Source: an uncultured Hyphomicrobiales bacterium (GTDB lineage: Bacteria > Pseudomonadota > Alphaproteobacteria > Rhizobiales > Devosiaceae). From it: a stretch of 64,000 nt of DNA. A model generated the notes under the pieces. That model made no database searches. It was not told where the DNA came from and was given only the letters and a program-made list of their open reading frames with translations. Of the stretch, positions 55,976-63,977 are shown one piece after another (within the stretch, counting starts at the first letter, position 1; every line of letters starts with the position of its first letter). Where the stretch lies: assembly GCA_903828145.1 (NCBI GenBank), contig CAIKKY010000010.1:1-64000 (forward strand), written 5' to 3'. The translations under genes were made by a program, and so were the position numbers.

Positions 55976-56377
55976 TCAGGCCGAGACGCGCTCATGCGTT
56001 GTCGTCTCGATCGCACCGAGATAGCCGAGGGCCTTCTTGGCCTGGGCCACCAGCGCCGCAAACGCTGCGGGCTCGGTGATGGCGAGATCGGACAGCACCT
56101 TGCGGTCAACGGCAACCTCGGCCTTGCTGAGGCCGTCGATAAATCGACCATAGGTCAGGCCATGCTCACGCACGGCGGCGTTGATGCGCTGGATCCACAG
56201 CGCGCGGAAGTTGCGCTTCTTGGCGCGACGATCGCGATACGCGTATTGACCGGCCTTATCGACAGCGGCCTTGGCAGTGCGGATGGTGTTCTTGCGGCGA
56301 CCGTAAAAACCGGAAGCGGCCTTAAGCACCTTCTTGTGACGGGCGTGGGCGGTAACGCCTCTTTTAACGCGGGACAT
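55976..56377 (-). CDS. rplT: 50S ribosomal protein L20
   Basis: 133 aa: [49 protein letters not shown]. Slightly longer than E. coli L20, with a C-terminal extension seen in rhizobia. Binds 23S rRNA early in assembly. It follows rpmI by 11 bp. Confidence 0.97.
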   Translation of the reverse strand: MSRVKRGVTAHARHKKVLKAASGFYGRRKNTIRTAKAAVDKAGQYAYRDRRAKKRNFRALWIQRINAAVREHGLTYGRFIDGLSKAEVAVDRKVLSDLAITEPAAFAALVAQAKKALGYLGAIETTTHERVSA

Positions 56378-56388
56378 CGGGCGGCTCC

Positions 56389-56589
56389 TTAACGGTTATA
56401 CGGCATGTACCACTTGACCAGGCTCTCATCGCCCTTCTTCAGCACTTTCGTGCCGCGATGGGAGCGGATGTAGTCGGCGTTGTGGCTGAGGAGACGGTGA
56501 CGCTTGCCCGCGACACCGGCCTTGACGCGGCCGGATGCGGTCATCTTGAAGCGCTTTTTGGCGCCCGACTTAGTCTTCATCTTTGGCAT
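56389..56589 (-). CDS. rpmI: 50S ribosomal protein L35
   Basis: 66 aa: [32 protein letters not shown]. The longer frame upstream is spurious. Located just before rplT as in most bacteria, but without infC next to it; infC is 2.3 kb to the right in the same orientation. Confidence 0.96.
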   Translation of the reverse strand: MPKMKTKSGAKKRFKMTASGRVKAGVAGKRHRLLSHNADYIRSHRGTKVLKKGDESLVKWYMPYNR

Positions 56590-56734
56590 TTTGCGTTTCC
56601 TTAGAGGTGGCCCGAAGGCCTGCATTCTGGGCTGCCACGGCATGCCTTTCGGCCGGGCGGCCCGGTGGAAGCCGGGTGTATAGGTGAAAGGGGCTGGCCA
56701 TGCAAGGGCCCCAGCCGGGATTCTCTGCGCCGGA

Positions 56735-57157
56735 TCAGCGCGGGATTTCGCCCGCCAGAAGGCCCAGATCATCGATAAGCTGCATGGCCTCGGTGCGGCT
56801 GAGGCTGTGTGCCACGGCCCGGTCCGCCGCCATCACGCGCTGCGCCGCCTGGGGCAGCAGCGCCCGTGCGGCCTCAGTCAGATACAGCCCCTGCGCCCGG
56901 CCCTTGCCGAGGCTCTTCCTCGAAATGAGCCGGTCTTTTTCAAGCCCCGCCAATGTCCGCGCGACGCCCGGCTGCTCGACATCCAGCCGCTCGGCGAGGT
57001 GGGCCTGGGTAATGCCCTCGTTACCGGCAATTTCGGTGAGCGCGGCAAACTGCGCCGGTTGCAGCCCAAGGGGGGCCAGCGCATCGCGCAGCGCAGCATT
57101 AAGTCGCCGCGACAGTTGCGCCACGGCATGAAACAGCGTTTCACGATGGTCAAACAT
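56735..57157 (-). CDS. MarR-family transcriptional regulator
   Basis: 140 aa. The winged helix spans about residues 20-100: QPAQFAALTEIAGNEGITQ, HLAERLDVEQPGVARTLAGLE (partly quoted) and KGRAQGLYLTEAARALLP. An ATG is used although the frame continues upstream; GGGGGTGGGG is 4-13 nt ahead. An AGTG...CACT near-palindrome (57173-57190) lies just upstream inside the 3' end of the nucleotidyltransferase gene and may be its operator. Ligand and targets unknown. Confidence 0.88.
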   Translation of the reverse strand: MFDHRETLFHAVAQLSRRLNAALRDALAPLGLQPAQFAALTEIAGNEGITQAHLAERLDVEQPGVARTLAGLEKDRLISRKSLGKGRAQGLYLTEAARALLPQAAQRVMAADRAVAHSLSRTEAMQLIDDLGLLAGEIPR

Positions 57158-57180
57158 TGGCCCCACCCCCTCAGTGCAGT

Positions 57181-57945
57181 CTAGTACACTATTGCCGACC
57201 AGGGCAGTCCCGCCCGGCATTCGGCCGCTTGATCGGCAATCACCTGTCGCTCGCTGACCCGGAGCAGATCAGAGACGATGTTTGTCGCATTGCCGGGATC
57301 AACCAGCGCGCGGGTGAGGAAGCTCTTTTCGAAAAAGCCAAGAACATGCCAGACATTTTCGGCCAATTGTCCGCGTGGCTCGCCTTTCAGCGCCGCCGTC
57401 ACGGCCAGTTCCAGATAGAAGGACGGTAGATCGAAGCCCTTCTGGTCGCGCCAGAGCTTGATCAGACGCACTTCCTCGGCACGCCCGGATGCGATGGCGA
57501 GTTCAATATGCCGGTTGAGGTCGGTAAAGACGCTGGCATCGAGACGGCGACAATACAGTTCCACCGCGCCGCCCGGCCGCGTCGGCAGGCGAATGGGCGT
57601 GATATCCACCGGCACGCCATTGATCAGCGCCCCAATGCCGACTTCGCCGCGCATGGAATTGTGCCCGGCATTCCACAGGGCCTCGTGGAGCGATTCATAG
57701 ATCTGCGCCAGGGTGTAGGGCGTGTCGGGCGATAGGGCGACGACGAAATCGATGGCTGATCCCGACCGGTTGGCCATACCCTTTTCGAACGCGCCCCCGG
57801 TGTCGACCGAAATCAGGTGACGCCCAGCCCATTGGCGGCAGAGGGCCTCAACCGTCGCGGCCAGGTCGCGGCGGATCGGTGCGCCGGCTGAGGCATCAAC
57901 CGCCTCCCGCGACAGGATCGACCTGAGGTATTCCGATGGAGACAA
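57181..57945 (-). CDS. CD-NTase/OAS-like nucleotidyltransferase, catalytic motif degenerate
   Basis: 254 aa from TTG with a weak upstream site. The Pol-beta fold signature is present but altered: GGAFEKGMANRSGSAIDF at 50-67 stands where active enzymes have GSxxKGTA...SDxD; the first catalytic Asp is Ala64 while the second (Asp66) and third (Asp114, PVDITP) remain. The C-terminal helical domain has LIKLWRDQKGFDLPSFYLEL and VDPGNATNIVSDLL at 215-228, as in OAS1/CD-NTase and archaeal CCA-adding relatives. Probably inactive or with changed chemistry. No CBASS effector lies beside it. I am sure of the fold class, not of the function. Confidence 0.7.
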   Translation of the reverse strand: MSPSEYLRSILSREAVDASAGAPIRRDLAATVEALCRQWAGRHLISVDTGGAFEKGMANRSGSAIDFVVALSPDTPYTLAQIYESLHEALWNAGHNSMRGEVGIGALINGVPVDITPIRLPTRPGGAVELYCRRLDASVFTDLNRHIELAIASGRAEEVRLIKLWRDQKGFDLPSFYLELAVTAALKGEPRGQLAENVWHVLGFFEKSFLTRALVDPGNATNIVSDLLRVSERQVIADQAAECRAGLPWSAIVY

Positions 57946-58047
57946 GCTTTCACCACCATAAAGAGCACGAAGCCCCCTTTAGAGAGCTTTGCCGGGTGGG
58001 GGCAGGCGTAAAAACGCTCAGACCGCTGTTACAAAAGCCAGAGGCTG

Positions 58048-58060
58048 GGTCCTTCGGACC
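58048..58060. repeat. UUCG-loop hairpin in the nucleotidyltransferase-reductase gap
   Basis: GGTCC-TTC-GGACC, forming a C(UUCG)G tetraloop, the most stable kind in RNA. It lies in a 248-bp gap without a gene. It could be an mRNA leader element or the remains of a small RNA; no more can be said. Confidence 0.3.
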
Positions 58061-58193
58061 TCAGGGCGTTCCCCTCGGGAGAGTGCAGCGGCCAGAGGGA
58101 TCGACGGGTCAGCCCCGGGAAGCGATGAACGGTATAATTCGACGCAATGCGGCCAAGGGATATCATTGTTGACCATTCGAACGGAGAACGGAC

Positions 58194-58808
58194 ATGACCA
58201 CTGCAATTCTCGGGCTCGGCAACATGGGCAAGGGCCTCGCCCAGCGCCTTGCCGGCAAAACCGACCTCATCCTCGGCGTGCGCGACAGCGCAGCCGCAGC
58301 CGATTTTGCCAAAACCGTGAAGGCAGATGTCGCCTCCTATCAGGATGCGGTGGCCAAGGCCGATATCGTCGTACTGGCGCTGCCCTATGATCTCGCGCTC
58401 GACGCCGCGAGGACCCTGCCGCTTGCGGGCAAGGTGGTGGTCGACATGACCAATCCGCTGAAGCCGGACTATTCAGGCATGTCGCTCGGCTTCACCACGT
58501 CGGCCGCCGAAGAAATCGCCAAGCTGGCAACCGGCGCCAAAGTGGTGAAGGCGTTCAACACGGTTTTCGCCGCGCTCTTTGCCAAGCCCGTCGCTGACAC
58601 GAAAAAGGTCGCGGTGTTCATCGCGGGCGATGACGAAACGGCGGTCAACGCCGTGGCCGATCTCACGGAACAAGCCGGGTTCCTGCCCGAGCGCTGCGGT
58701 GGCCTCGATGCAGCCCGTCTGATCGAACCGGTGGGCATGCTGAACATCCGTCTCGGCTTTGGCCTCGGCAAGGGCGTCAACGTCGCCCCGGTCTGGATCG
58801 CCGTCTGA
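58194..58808 (+). CDS. NADP-dependent F420-reductase-like / NAD(P)-binding oxidoreductase
   Basis: 204 aa. GLGNMGKGLAQRLAG Rossmann motif at 7-21, DIVVLALPYD, VVDMTNPLKPD and VKAFNTVFA match the NADPH:F420 oxidoreductase/YqeC-like group. Coenzyme F420 is not expected in this organism; many alphaproteobacterial homologues reduce other flavins or quinones. ATG preceded by GGAG. Divergent from the nucleotidyltransferase gene; terminator follows. Confidence 0.78.
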   Translation: MTTAILGLGNMGKGLAQRLAGKTDLILGVRDSAAAADFAKTVKADVASYQDAVAKADIVVLALPYDLALDAARTLPLAGKVVVDMTNPLKPDYSGMSLGFTTSAAEEIAKLATGAKVVKAFNTVFAALFAKPVADTKKVAVFIAGDDETAVNAVADLTEQAGFLPERCGGLDAARLIEPVGMLNIRLGFGLGKGVNVAPVWIAV

Positions 58809-58828
58809 TCCCTCGAGGCGCAAAATGC

Positions 58829-58857
58829 AAAAAGGGCGGCCCATAGCCGCCCTTTTT
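58829..58857. terminator. Bidirectional terminator between the reductase and infC
   Basis: AAAAA-GGGCGGC-ccata-GCCGCCC-TTTTT: a 7-bp stem with T-runs on both strands, between two convergent genes. Confidence 0.93.
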
Positions 58858-58879
58858 AGTAGGGTAAAGGAGCGGGCCC

Positions 58880-59416
58880 TTATTTGGGCGCCAGCACCAT
58901 GACCATCTGTCGGCCTTCCGAGCGCGGTGAGGATTCCACCTTGGCTTTCGCCTCAAGCTCGTTCTGGACCTTGATCAGCAGTTCCATGCCGAGATCCTGG
59001 TGCGCCATTTCGCGCCCCCGGAACCGCAGCGTCACCTTCACGCGGTCGCCATCATCGAGAAAGCGGTGCACCGCCTTCATCTTGGTCTCGTAATCATGCG
59101 TGTCGATATTCGGACGCAGCTGGATTTCCTTGACCTCGATCACCTTCTGCTTCTTGCGCGCTTCAGCAGCCTTTTTCTGGGCGGCGTATTTGAAGCGGCC
59201 AACGTCAAGCATCTTGGCGACGGGCGGCGTGGAATTCGCGGCGATGATCACGAGGTCGAGGCCCTGCTCCTGGGCCTCGGCCAGCGCTTCACGCGTACTC
59301 ACGATGCCGCGGTTCGTACCTTCGGCGTCGATCAGCTGGACATCGGGGGAGGAGATATCTTCGTTGGAAATCGGCCCATCTTTTTGGGGCGCGACAGGTC
59401 TCATGGGACGACGAAT
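58880..59416 (-). CDS. infC: Translation initiation factor IF-3 (AUU start)
   Basis: 178 aa. IF-3 N and C domains: KDGPISNEDI, VQLIDAEGTNRGIVSTREAL, KARKKQKVIEVKEIQLRPN (near-consensus), and the C-terminal VTLRFRGREMAHQDLGMELL. The best start is ATT at 59414-59416: codons ATT-CGT-CGT-CCC encode the family's IRRP opening, and AAGGAT sits 8 nt ahead; the next ATG, four codons later, has no ribosome site. E. coli infC also starts with AUU, which gives autoregulation by IF-3 itself. Confidence 0.93.
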   Translation of the reverse strand: MRRPMRPVAPQKDGPISNEDISSPDVQLIDAEGTNRGIVSTREALAEAQEQGLDLVIIAANSTPPVAKMLDVGRFKYAAQKKAAEARKKQKVIEVKEIQLRPNIDTHDYETKMKAVHRFLDDGDRVKVTLRFRGREMAHQDLGMELLIKVQNELEAKAKVESSPRSEGRQMVMVLAPK

Positions 59417-59424
59417 GGCAGACT

Positions 59425-59431
59425 ATCCTTC
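59425..59431 (-). promoter_or_regulatory. Shine-Dalgarno deciding the AUU start of infC
   Basis: GAAGGAT on the minus strand, 8 nt before the ATT. No comparable sequence precedes the downstream ATG, so the non-standard start is favoured. Confidence 0.8.
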
Positions 59432-59598
59432 AATTGTGCCGAAGCGGCGGGACATCGCGCCTAAAATCATGCCGCGCACCCGATAAGTCAACAGCGCCCG
59501 TCGATTTCACGGCCCGTCTGGTCAACAAATTGATCGGTGTTGCCTGATCCCCTCTCATTCCGGCACATTGGGGGGCGATTTACACGGGAGCGACCCCC

Positions 59599-60360
59599 AT
59601 GGCGGCCACGGCCGAGACGATCACTGTGGGCGAAGGGGACGCGGCGCGCACCCTGGCGGTCCTGCGACGCAGGGGTGGCTCTCCCGGCCTCTTCTGGCTG
59701 GGCGGCTTTCGCTCCGACATGCAGGGCTCAAAAGCTGAAGCGCTCGATCAGCTCGGGGCCGAGGACGGCTGGGCCGTCACCCGCTTCGATTATTCCGGCC
59801 ACGGCCAATCGGGCGGCGACTTTCTACACGGGACGATCACGCGCTGGCTCGAGGAGGCCTGCACCGTCTTTGCCACCACCAGCGGCCCGCAGATCATCGT
59901 CGGCTCATCCATGGGCGGCTGGCTGGCGCTGCTGCTCGCCAAGGCCGTGGGCGTGGCGCGCATCCGGGCTCTGGTGTTGATCGCCCCGGCTGTGGACATG
60001 ACCGCAGCGCTGATGGAGCCCGGTTTTACGCACGAGCAGCGCCAGCAGCTCGCTGAAACCGGGCGGGCGCTGGTGCCGTCCGCCTATTCGCCCGAGCCCT
60101 ACCCGATCACGCAGGCGCTGCTCGAGGACGGCAGGGCGCACCTGATGCTCGGCCGCGCTATCGATATCGGCTGTCCCATCGCCATCCTGCAGGGCGCGGA
60201 CGACCCTGATGTCCCGAGGGCCCACGCGCTGCGTCTGGTGGAGCACCTGCTGACCGACCCGGTGAGCCTCACCCTCATTCCTGAGGGCGATCACCGGCTG
60301 AGCCGCCCGGAGGATCTGGACCTGCTCAAGCGCACGATTCGTCGTCTTGCGGCGGACTAG
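59599..60360 (+). CDS. Alpha/beta hydrolase (ABHD10-like esterase)
   Basis: 253 aa. GGFRSDMQGSKA near residue 35, FDYSGHGQS, the nucleophile elbow GSSMGGWLAL with Ser near 115, an acid in GADDPDVP, and the catalytic His in EGDHRLSRP. The layout is that of mitochondrial ABHD10-like and bacterial carboxylesterases. Substrate unknown. Its stop forms a shared CTAG with the convergent SDR gene. Confidence 0.87.
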   Translation: MAATAETITVGEGDAARTLAVLRRRGGSPGLFWLGGFRSDMQGSKAEALDQLGAEDGWAVTRFDYSGHGQSGGDFLHGTITRWLEEACTVFATTSGPQIIVGSSMGGWLALLLAKAVGVARIRALVLIAPAVDMTAALMEPGFTHEQRQQLAETGRALVPSAYSPEPYPITQALLEDGRAHLMLGRAIDIGCPIAILQGADDPDVPRAHALRLVEHLLTDPVSLTLIPEGDHRLSRPEDLDLLKRTIRRLAAD

Positions 60361-61235
60361 CGGTTCTTTTCAGCCTGCCAGATGCCTTCAAGACCCGCGC
60401 GGTAATCCGGGAATTCGAGTTCGGTCTTCAACACGCCCAACAGGCGCTTGTTCGAGACCCGCTTGTTGTCGGAATAAAAGCTGCGCGCCATAGCCGTGAG
60501 GTCGGCGGTTTCGAACGGGGTGTCGGGCGGGGCCGCAACGCCCATGAGCGATGCCGCATAGCTCACGAGATCCTGCGGCGGGGCGGGTTCATTGTCCGCG
60601 AGATTGAAGGTGCCGTCGAGCCGTGCGCGGGCAGCCAGAGCGGTGATCCGGCCGATATCGGCCACATGGATGCGGTTGAACACCTGGCCCGGCTTGATGA
60701 TCCGCCGCGCCGTGCCTTCGCGCAGCTTGTCGAAGGCCGAGCGCCCGGGCCCATAAATGCCAGCCAGCCGCTCAATGAACAGCGGGAGCCCCCGGCTCTT
60801 GGCATAGTCGCGCCAGTCCTGTTCGGCGTCAACGCGCTGGCGCGAGCGCAGATTGAGCGGCCGCGTCGGCGCATCCTCATCGATCCACGCCCCCGCGAAA
60901 TCGCCGTAAACCCCGACCGTCGAAAGATAACCGATCCATTGCAGGTTCGGGGCGCGGTCAAGATCGGCGCGGTGCAGAACCAGCGCCGGGTCACCCTCGC
61001 CCTCGGGCGGAATGGACAGCAGCAGGTGGGTCGCCTCGGTCAGGTCGCCAACGAGCGTGGCACCGGGCGAGTGCCCGTCGAACAGATGGAGCGCCATGCC
61101 CGACTCGGCGAATTCCTCGGCCCGGTCGGCGCTGCGGGTGGTGCCCGCGACATGCAGCGGTGTTTCGCCAAGCTGGTGCAGGGCCTCGACTGTCGCGAGA
61201 GCCGAATAGCCCATGCCAAAGACGAACAGACGCAT
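60357..61235 (-). CDS. SDR-family NAD(P)-dependent protein downstream of queG
   Basis: 292 aa. Rossmann motif FGMGYSALATVEAL at 5-18, SIPPEG, YLSTVGVYGDF and a GIYGPGRSAFDKL region; the usual YxxxK is not obvious, so activity is uncertain. It overlaps queG by ATGA and is often linked to queG in Rhizobiales (recalled). It may act on a nucleotide sugar or queuosine intermediate, which is inference. An in-frame ATG 18 bp upstream lies in queG. Confidence 0.8.
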   Translation of the reverse strand: MRLFVFGMGYSALATVEALHQLGETPLHVAGTTRSADRAEEFAESGMALHLFDGHSPGATLVGDLTEATHLLLSIPPEGEGDPALVLHRADLDRAPNLQWIGYLSTVGVYGDFAGAWIDEDAPTRPLNLRSRQRVDAEQDWRDYAKSRGLPLFIERLAGIYGPGRSAFDKLREGTARRIIKPGQVFNRIHVADIGRITALAARARLDGTFNLADNEPAPPQDLVSYAASLMGVAAPPDTPFETADLTAMARSFYSDNKRVSNKRLLGVLKTELEFPDYRAGLEGIWQAEKNR

Positions 61236-62368
61236 CACACCACTCCCAGCCATTCCGCCCGCACGCTGGCGTCGGTTTCGTCTCTTTCAAACGTGAGCGC
61301 CAGCGCTTTGGACCTGTCGTCCGGGGCAAGCCGTCGCACCGCCCACACGGCGGCGCCCCGCACCAGCGCCGATGCATCGGTGAGCCGCGCTTCGGCCAGG
61401 GGCAAAAGCGCGGGATCAGCCGAATTGCCGATGGCGATCAACACATTGCGGATGAACCGCGCGTGGCCGATGCGCTTGACCGGCGAACCCGAAAACAGGG
61501 CCCGAAACCCGGCATCGTCCAACTGCACCAGCGCGGACAGCGCCGGAGCCTCGAGATCGGCCCGGGCCGTGAGCCGCGCATCGCGCGTGGTCTGGGCGAA
61601 CTTGTTCCACGGGCACACGGCAAGGCAATCGTCGCAGCCGTAAATCCGGTTGCCCATCGGTACCCGGAACTCGCGTGGAACCGGACCTTTGTGTTCGATG
61701 CTGAAATAGGAGAGGCACCGCCCTGCATCGAGCTGGAACGGGGCCGGAAAGGCCTGGGTGGGGCAGATGTCGAGACAGCGGCGGCAGGTGCCGCAGTTTT
61801 CGCTTGAGGGCTCGTGCGGCGGCAGGTTCGCCGTCGTATAAATTGCGCCGAGGAACAGCCATGAGCCGAAGTCGCGCGAGACGAGCACCGTATGCTTGCC
61901 CTGCCAGCCGAGACCGGCAGCTTCAGCCAGCGGCTTTTCCATCACTGGCGCGGTATCGACGAAGACCTTCACATCCGCGCCGCTGCGCCGCGCGAGGAGC
62001 CCGGCCAGCTCTTTGAGCCGTCCTTTGATGATCTCGTGGTAATCGCGGTTGCGGGCATAGACCGAAATCGTGCCGCGGTCTTTCAGCGCCAGCCCCGCCA
62101 GCGGATCGCTGTCGGGTCCGTAATTCACGCCTAAAAGGATGATGCTTTTGACCTCTGGCCACAGCCCGGTCGGCGACGCCCGGCGCTCGGGCGTTTCGGC
62201 CATCCAGTCCATGCTGGCATGGTAGCCTTTTTCAAGCGCCAGATGCAGCTTTTCCGGCAGGTCGGGCCGCGCATCGGCACGGGCAATGCCAAAGGCATCG
62301 AACCCGAGGCTTCGGGCCCGCGCTTCGAGTTCGGCAATGAGATCTGCAGTCTCGGTCACGCGCTCCAT
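61235..62368 (-). CDS. queG: Epoxyqueuosine reductase QueG
   Basis: 377 aa. Two [4Fe-4S] motifs, CGTCRRCLDICP and CDDCLAVCPWN, with a cobalamin-binding N-terminal part (LGFDAFGIARADA, GHKL not involved) and a HEAT-like C-terminal repeat. It reduces epoxyqueuosine to queuosine in tRNA. The start is an ATG with only a weak site; a TTG nine codons upstream is possible. Overlaps the SDR gene by ATGA. Confidence 0.95.
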   Translation of the reverse strand: MERVTETADLIAELEARARSLGFDAFGIARADARPDLPEKLHLALEKGYHASMDWMAETPERRASPTGLWPEVKSIILLGVNYGPDSDPLAGLALKDRGTISVYARNRDYHEIIKGRLKELAGLLARRSGADVKVFVDTAPVMEKPLAEAAGLGWQGKHTVLVSRDFGSWLFLGAIYTTANLPPHEPSSENCGTCRRCLDICPTQAFPAPFQLDAGRCLSYFSIEHKGPVPREFRVPMGNRIYGCDDCLAVCPWNKFAQTTRDARLTARADLEAPALSALVQLDDAGFRALFSGSPVKRIGHARFIRNVLIAIGNSADPALLPLAEARLTDASALVRGAAVWAVRRLAPDDRSKALALTFERDETDASVRAEWLGVV

Positions 62369-62407
62369 ATGGGCTGTTCCCGACCCGTCCTGCAAGCCGG
62401 GCGCCGC

Positions 62408-63079
62408 TCAGAAATCGAGATCGGCATAACCTGCGGCGGCGGGCATGCCCACCACCCGATCATTGAGGAGCGCGCGGAAGGCGGGCCGCGACTTGATCCG
62501 CGCATACCAGTTGCGGGTCTCCGGCGCTTTTTCCCACAAAACGTCGCCCATGTAATCGAGGCTCGACAGATGCGCCGCGAGCCCGAAATCGGCGAGCGTC
62601 ATCACATCCCCGCCCACCCAGTGCCGGGTGGCGAACAGCCACTCGAAATAGCTCAGATGTTCGCTGAGATTGGCTTTGGCCACGCGCAGCACCGAGGGGT
62701 CCGGCGAGCCGCCCTGATCGCGCTTCACGATCTTTTCTTCGAGGATGTAGCGGGTCACCTCATCATTGAGCTTGATGAGCACCCATTCCAGCAAGCGCCA
62801 CATTTCGGCCCTGAGCGCCGGCTTTTCGGGGATCAGCCCGCCCGCCTTCGGTCTGTACCGGTCTTCGATGGCATGGAGCACGGCCAGCGACCCGACTACG
62901 GGTGGCTCCCCGCCCTCGATCAAAATAGGCACTGTGGCCGCCGGATTGATTTCAAGCAGATGCGCATCGCGCGTCCAGGGCCGGATATCCTCCAGCTCCA
63001 GGGCCACGCCATATTCCGCAAACATCAGCCGCACGAGGCGGCTTTGCGGGTCCAGTTTATGGTGCAACAGGCGCGGCAT
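62408..63079 (-). CDS. Glutathione S-transferase family protein
   Basis: 223 aa. N-terminal thioredoxin-like domain (HHKLDPQSRLVRLMFAEYG, AATVPILIEGG with the cis-Pro, VGSLAVLHAIED) and a C-terminal all-helical domain. The glutathione-activating residue is not clear. 39 bp upstream of queG in the same direction, probably one transcript. Start chosen at MPRLLHHK because earlier codons are out of family pattern. Confidence 0.85.
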   Translation of the reverse strand: MPRLLHHKLDPQSRLVRLMFAEYGVALELEDIRPWTRDAHLLEINPAATVPILIEGGEPPVVGSLAVLHAIEDRYRPKAGGLIPEKPALRAEMWRLLEWVLIKLNDEVTRYILEEKIVKRDQGGSPDPSVLRVAKANLSEHLSYFEWLFATRHWVGGDVMTLADFGLAAHLSSLDYMGDVLWEKAPETRNWYARIKSRPAFRALLNDRVVGMPAAAGYADLDF

Positions 63080-63164
63080 GGGCCCCCAAACGCATGGCGA
63101 TGCGGAACAAATCGGTCTAGAAGCGGGCACAGACAGCCCTGAGGGGTGATTGGTAGGAGATGAG

Positions 63165-63977
63165 ATGAGCGCCGATCAAGGTCTTTTTGTGCCGGGGCTT
63201 CTGGGGCTGGTTGAAGGCATCACCGAATTTCTGCCGGTGTCGTCAACCGCGCACATTCTGCTCGTCGGTCATTTCCTCGGATTCGAGAGTCCCGGGCGGC
63301 TGTTTGAAGTCGTCATCCAGATGGGGGCCATCCTCGCCATCATCGCGGTTTATGCCCAAAGGCTCCTGGGCATTCTTCTCGATGTGCTGCGCGGCAAGTC
63401 TGGCGCGCTGCGCTTTGCGCTGGGCGTCGTTATTGCCTGCCTGCCAGCCGGCATCGCCGGGGTGCTGCTGCACGATATCATCAAGTCCGTGTTCTACGAA
63501 TCCCCCGTGGTCTATTGCGTCATGCTGATCCTCGGCGGCGTGATCCTGCTCTATGTCGACCAGCTCAAGCTCGTGGTGCGGCACACCGACATCTACCGCT
63601 ACCCGCCGCTGCTCTGCCTGTTTATCGGCCTGTTCCAGATGCTGGCGCTGGTGCCCGGGGTCTCGCGGTCGGGTGCGACCATTGTCGGCTCGATGCTGAT
63701 GGGGACCGACAAGCGCTCCGCGGCCGAATTCAGCTTCTTCATGGCCATGCCGTTAATGGGGGCGGCCACGGCCTATGACCTGTGGAAGTCCAAGGACCTT
63801 ATCACCGCCGATCTCTCGGTGGCGGTCATGGTCGGCTTCCTCGTGGCCTTCATCACGGCGTTTTTCGTCGTGCGCTTCATGCTCGATTTCATCTCGCGAC
63901 ACGGGTTCTCGCTCTTTGCCTATTGGCGTATTTTCGTCGGCGCCATCGGGCTGTGGGGCGTGCTGCTGTTCGGCTGA
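63165..63977 (+). CDS. uppP: Undecaprenyl-diphosphatase
   Basis: 270 aa, eight membrane segments. Signature GLVEGITEFLPVSSTAHILL at 14-33, the second motif VPGVSRSGATIVGSMLMG, and FFMAMPLMGAATAYD. It recycles undecaprenyl diphosphate to the monophosphate carrier used for peptidoglycan and surface polysaccharide. ATG preceded by AGGAG at 6 nt. Complete; the window ends 23 bp later. Confidence 0.97.
   Translation: MSADQGLFVPGLLGLVEGITEFLPVSSTAHILLVGHFLGFESPGRLFEVVIQMGAILAIIAVYAQRLLGILLDVLRGKSGALRFALGVVIACLPAGIAGVLLHDIIKSVFYESPVVYCVMLILGGVILLYVDQLKLVVRHTDIYRYPPLLCLFIGLFQMLALVPGVSRSGATIVGSMLMGTDKRSAAEFSFFMAMPLMGAATAYDLWKSKDLITADLSVAVMVGFLVAFITAFFVVRFMLDFISRHGFSLFAYWRIFVGAIGLWGVLLFG

Noticed and set aside
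57181-58808. Complete CBASS anti-phage system
   Set aside because: Only a degenerate nucleotidyltransferase is present; neighbours are MarR and an oxidoreductase, with no effector, Cap2 or HORMA-type gene.
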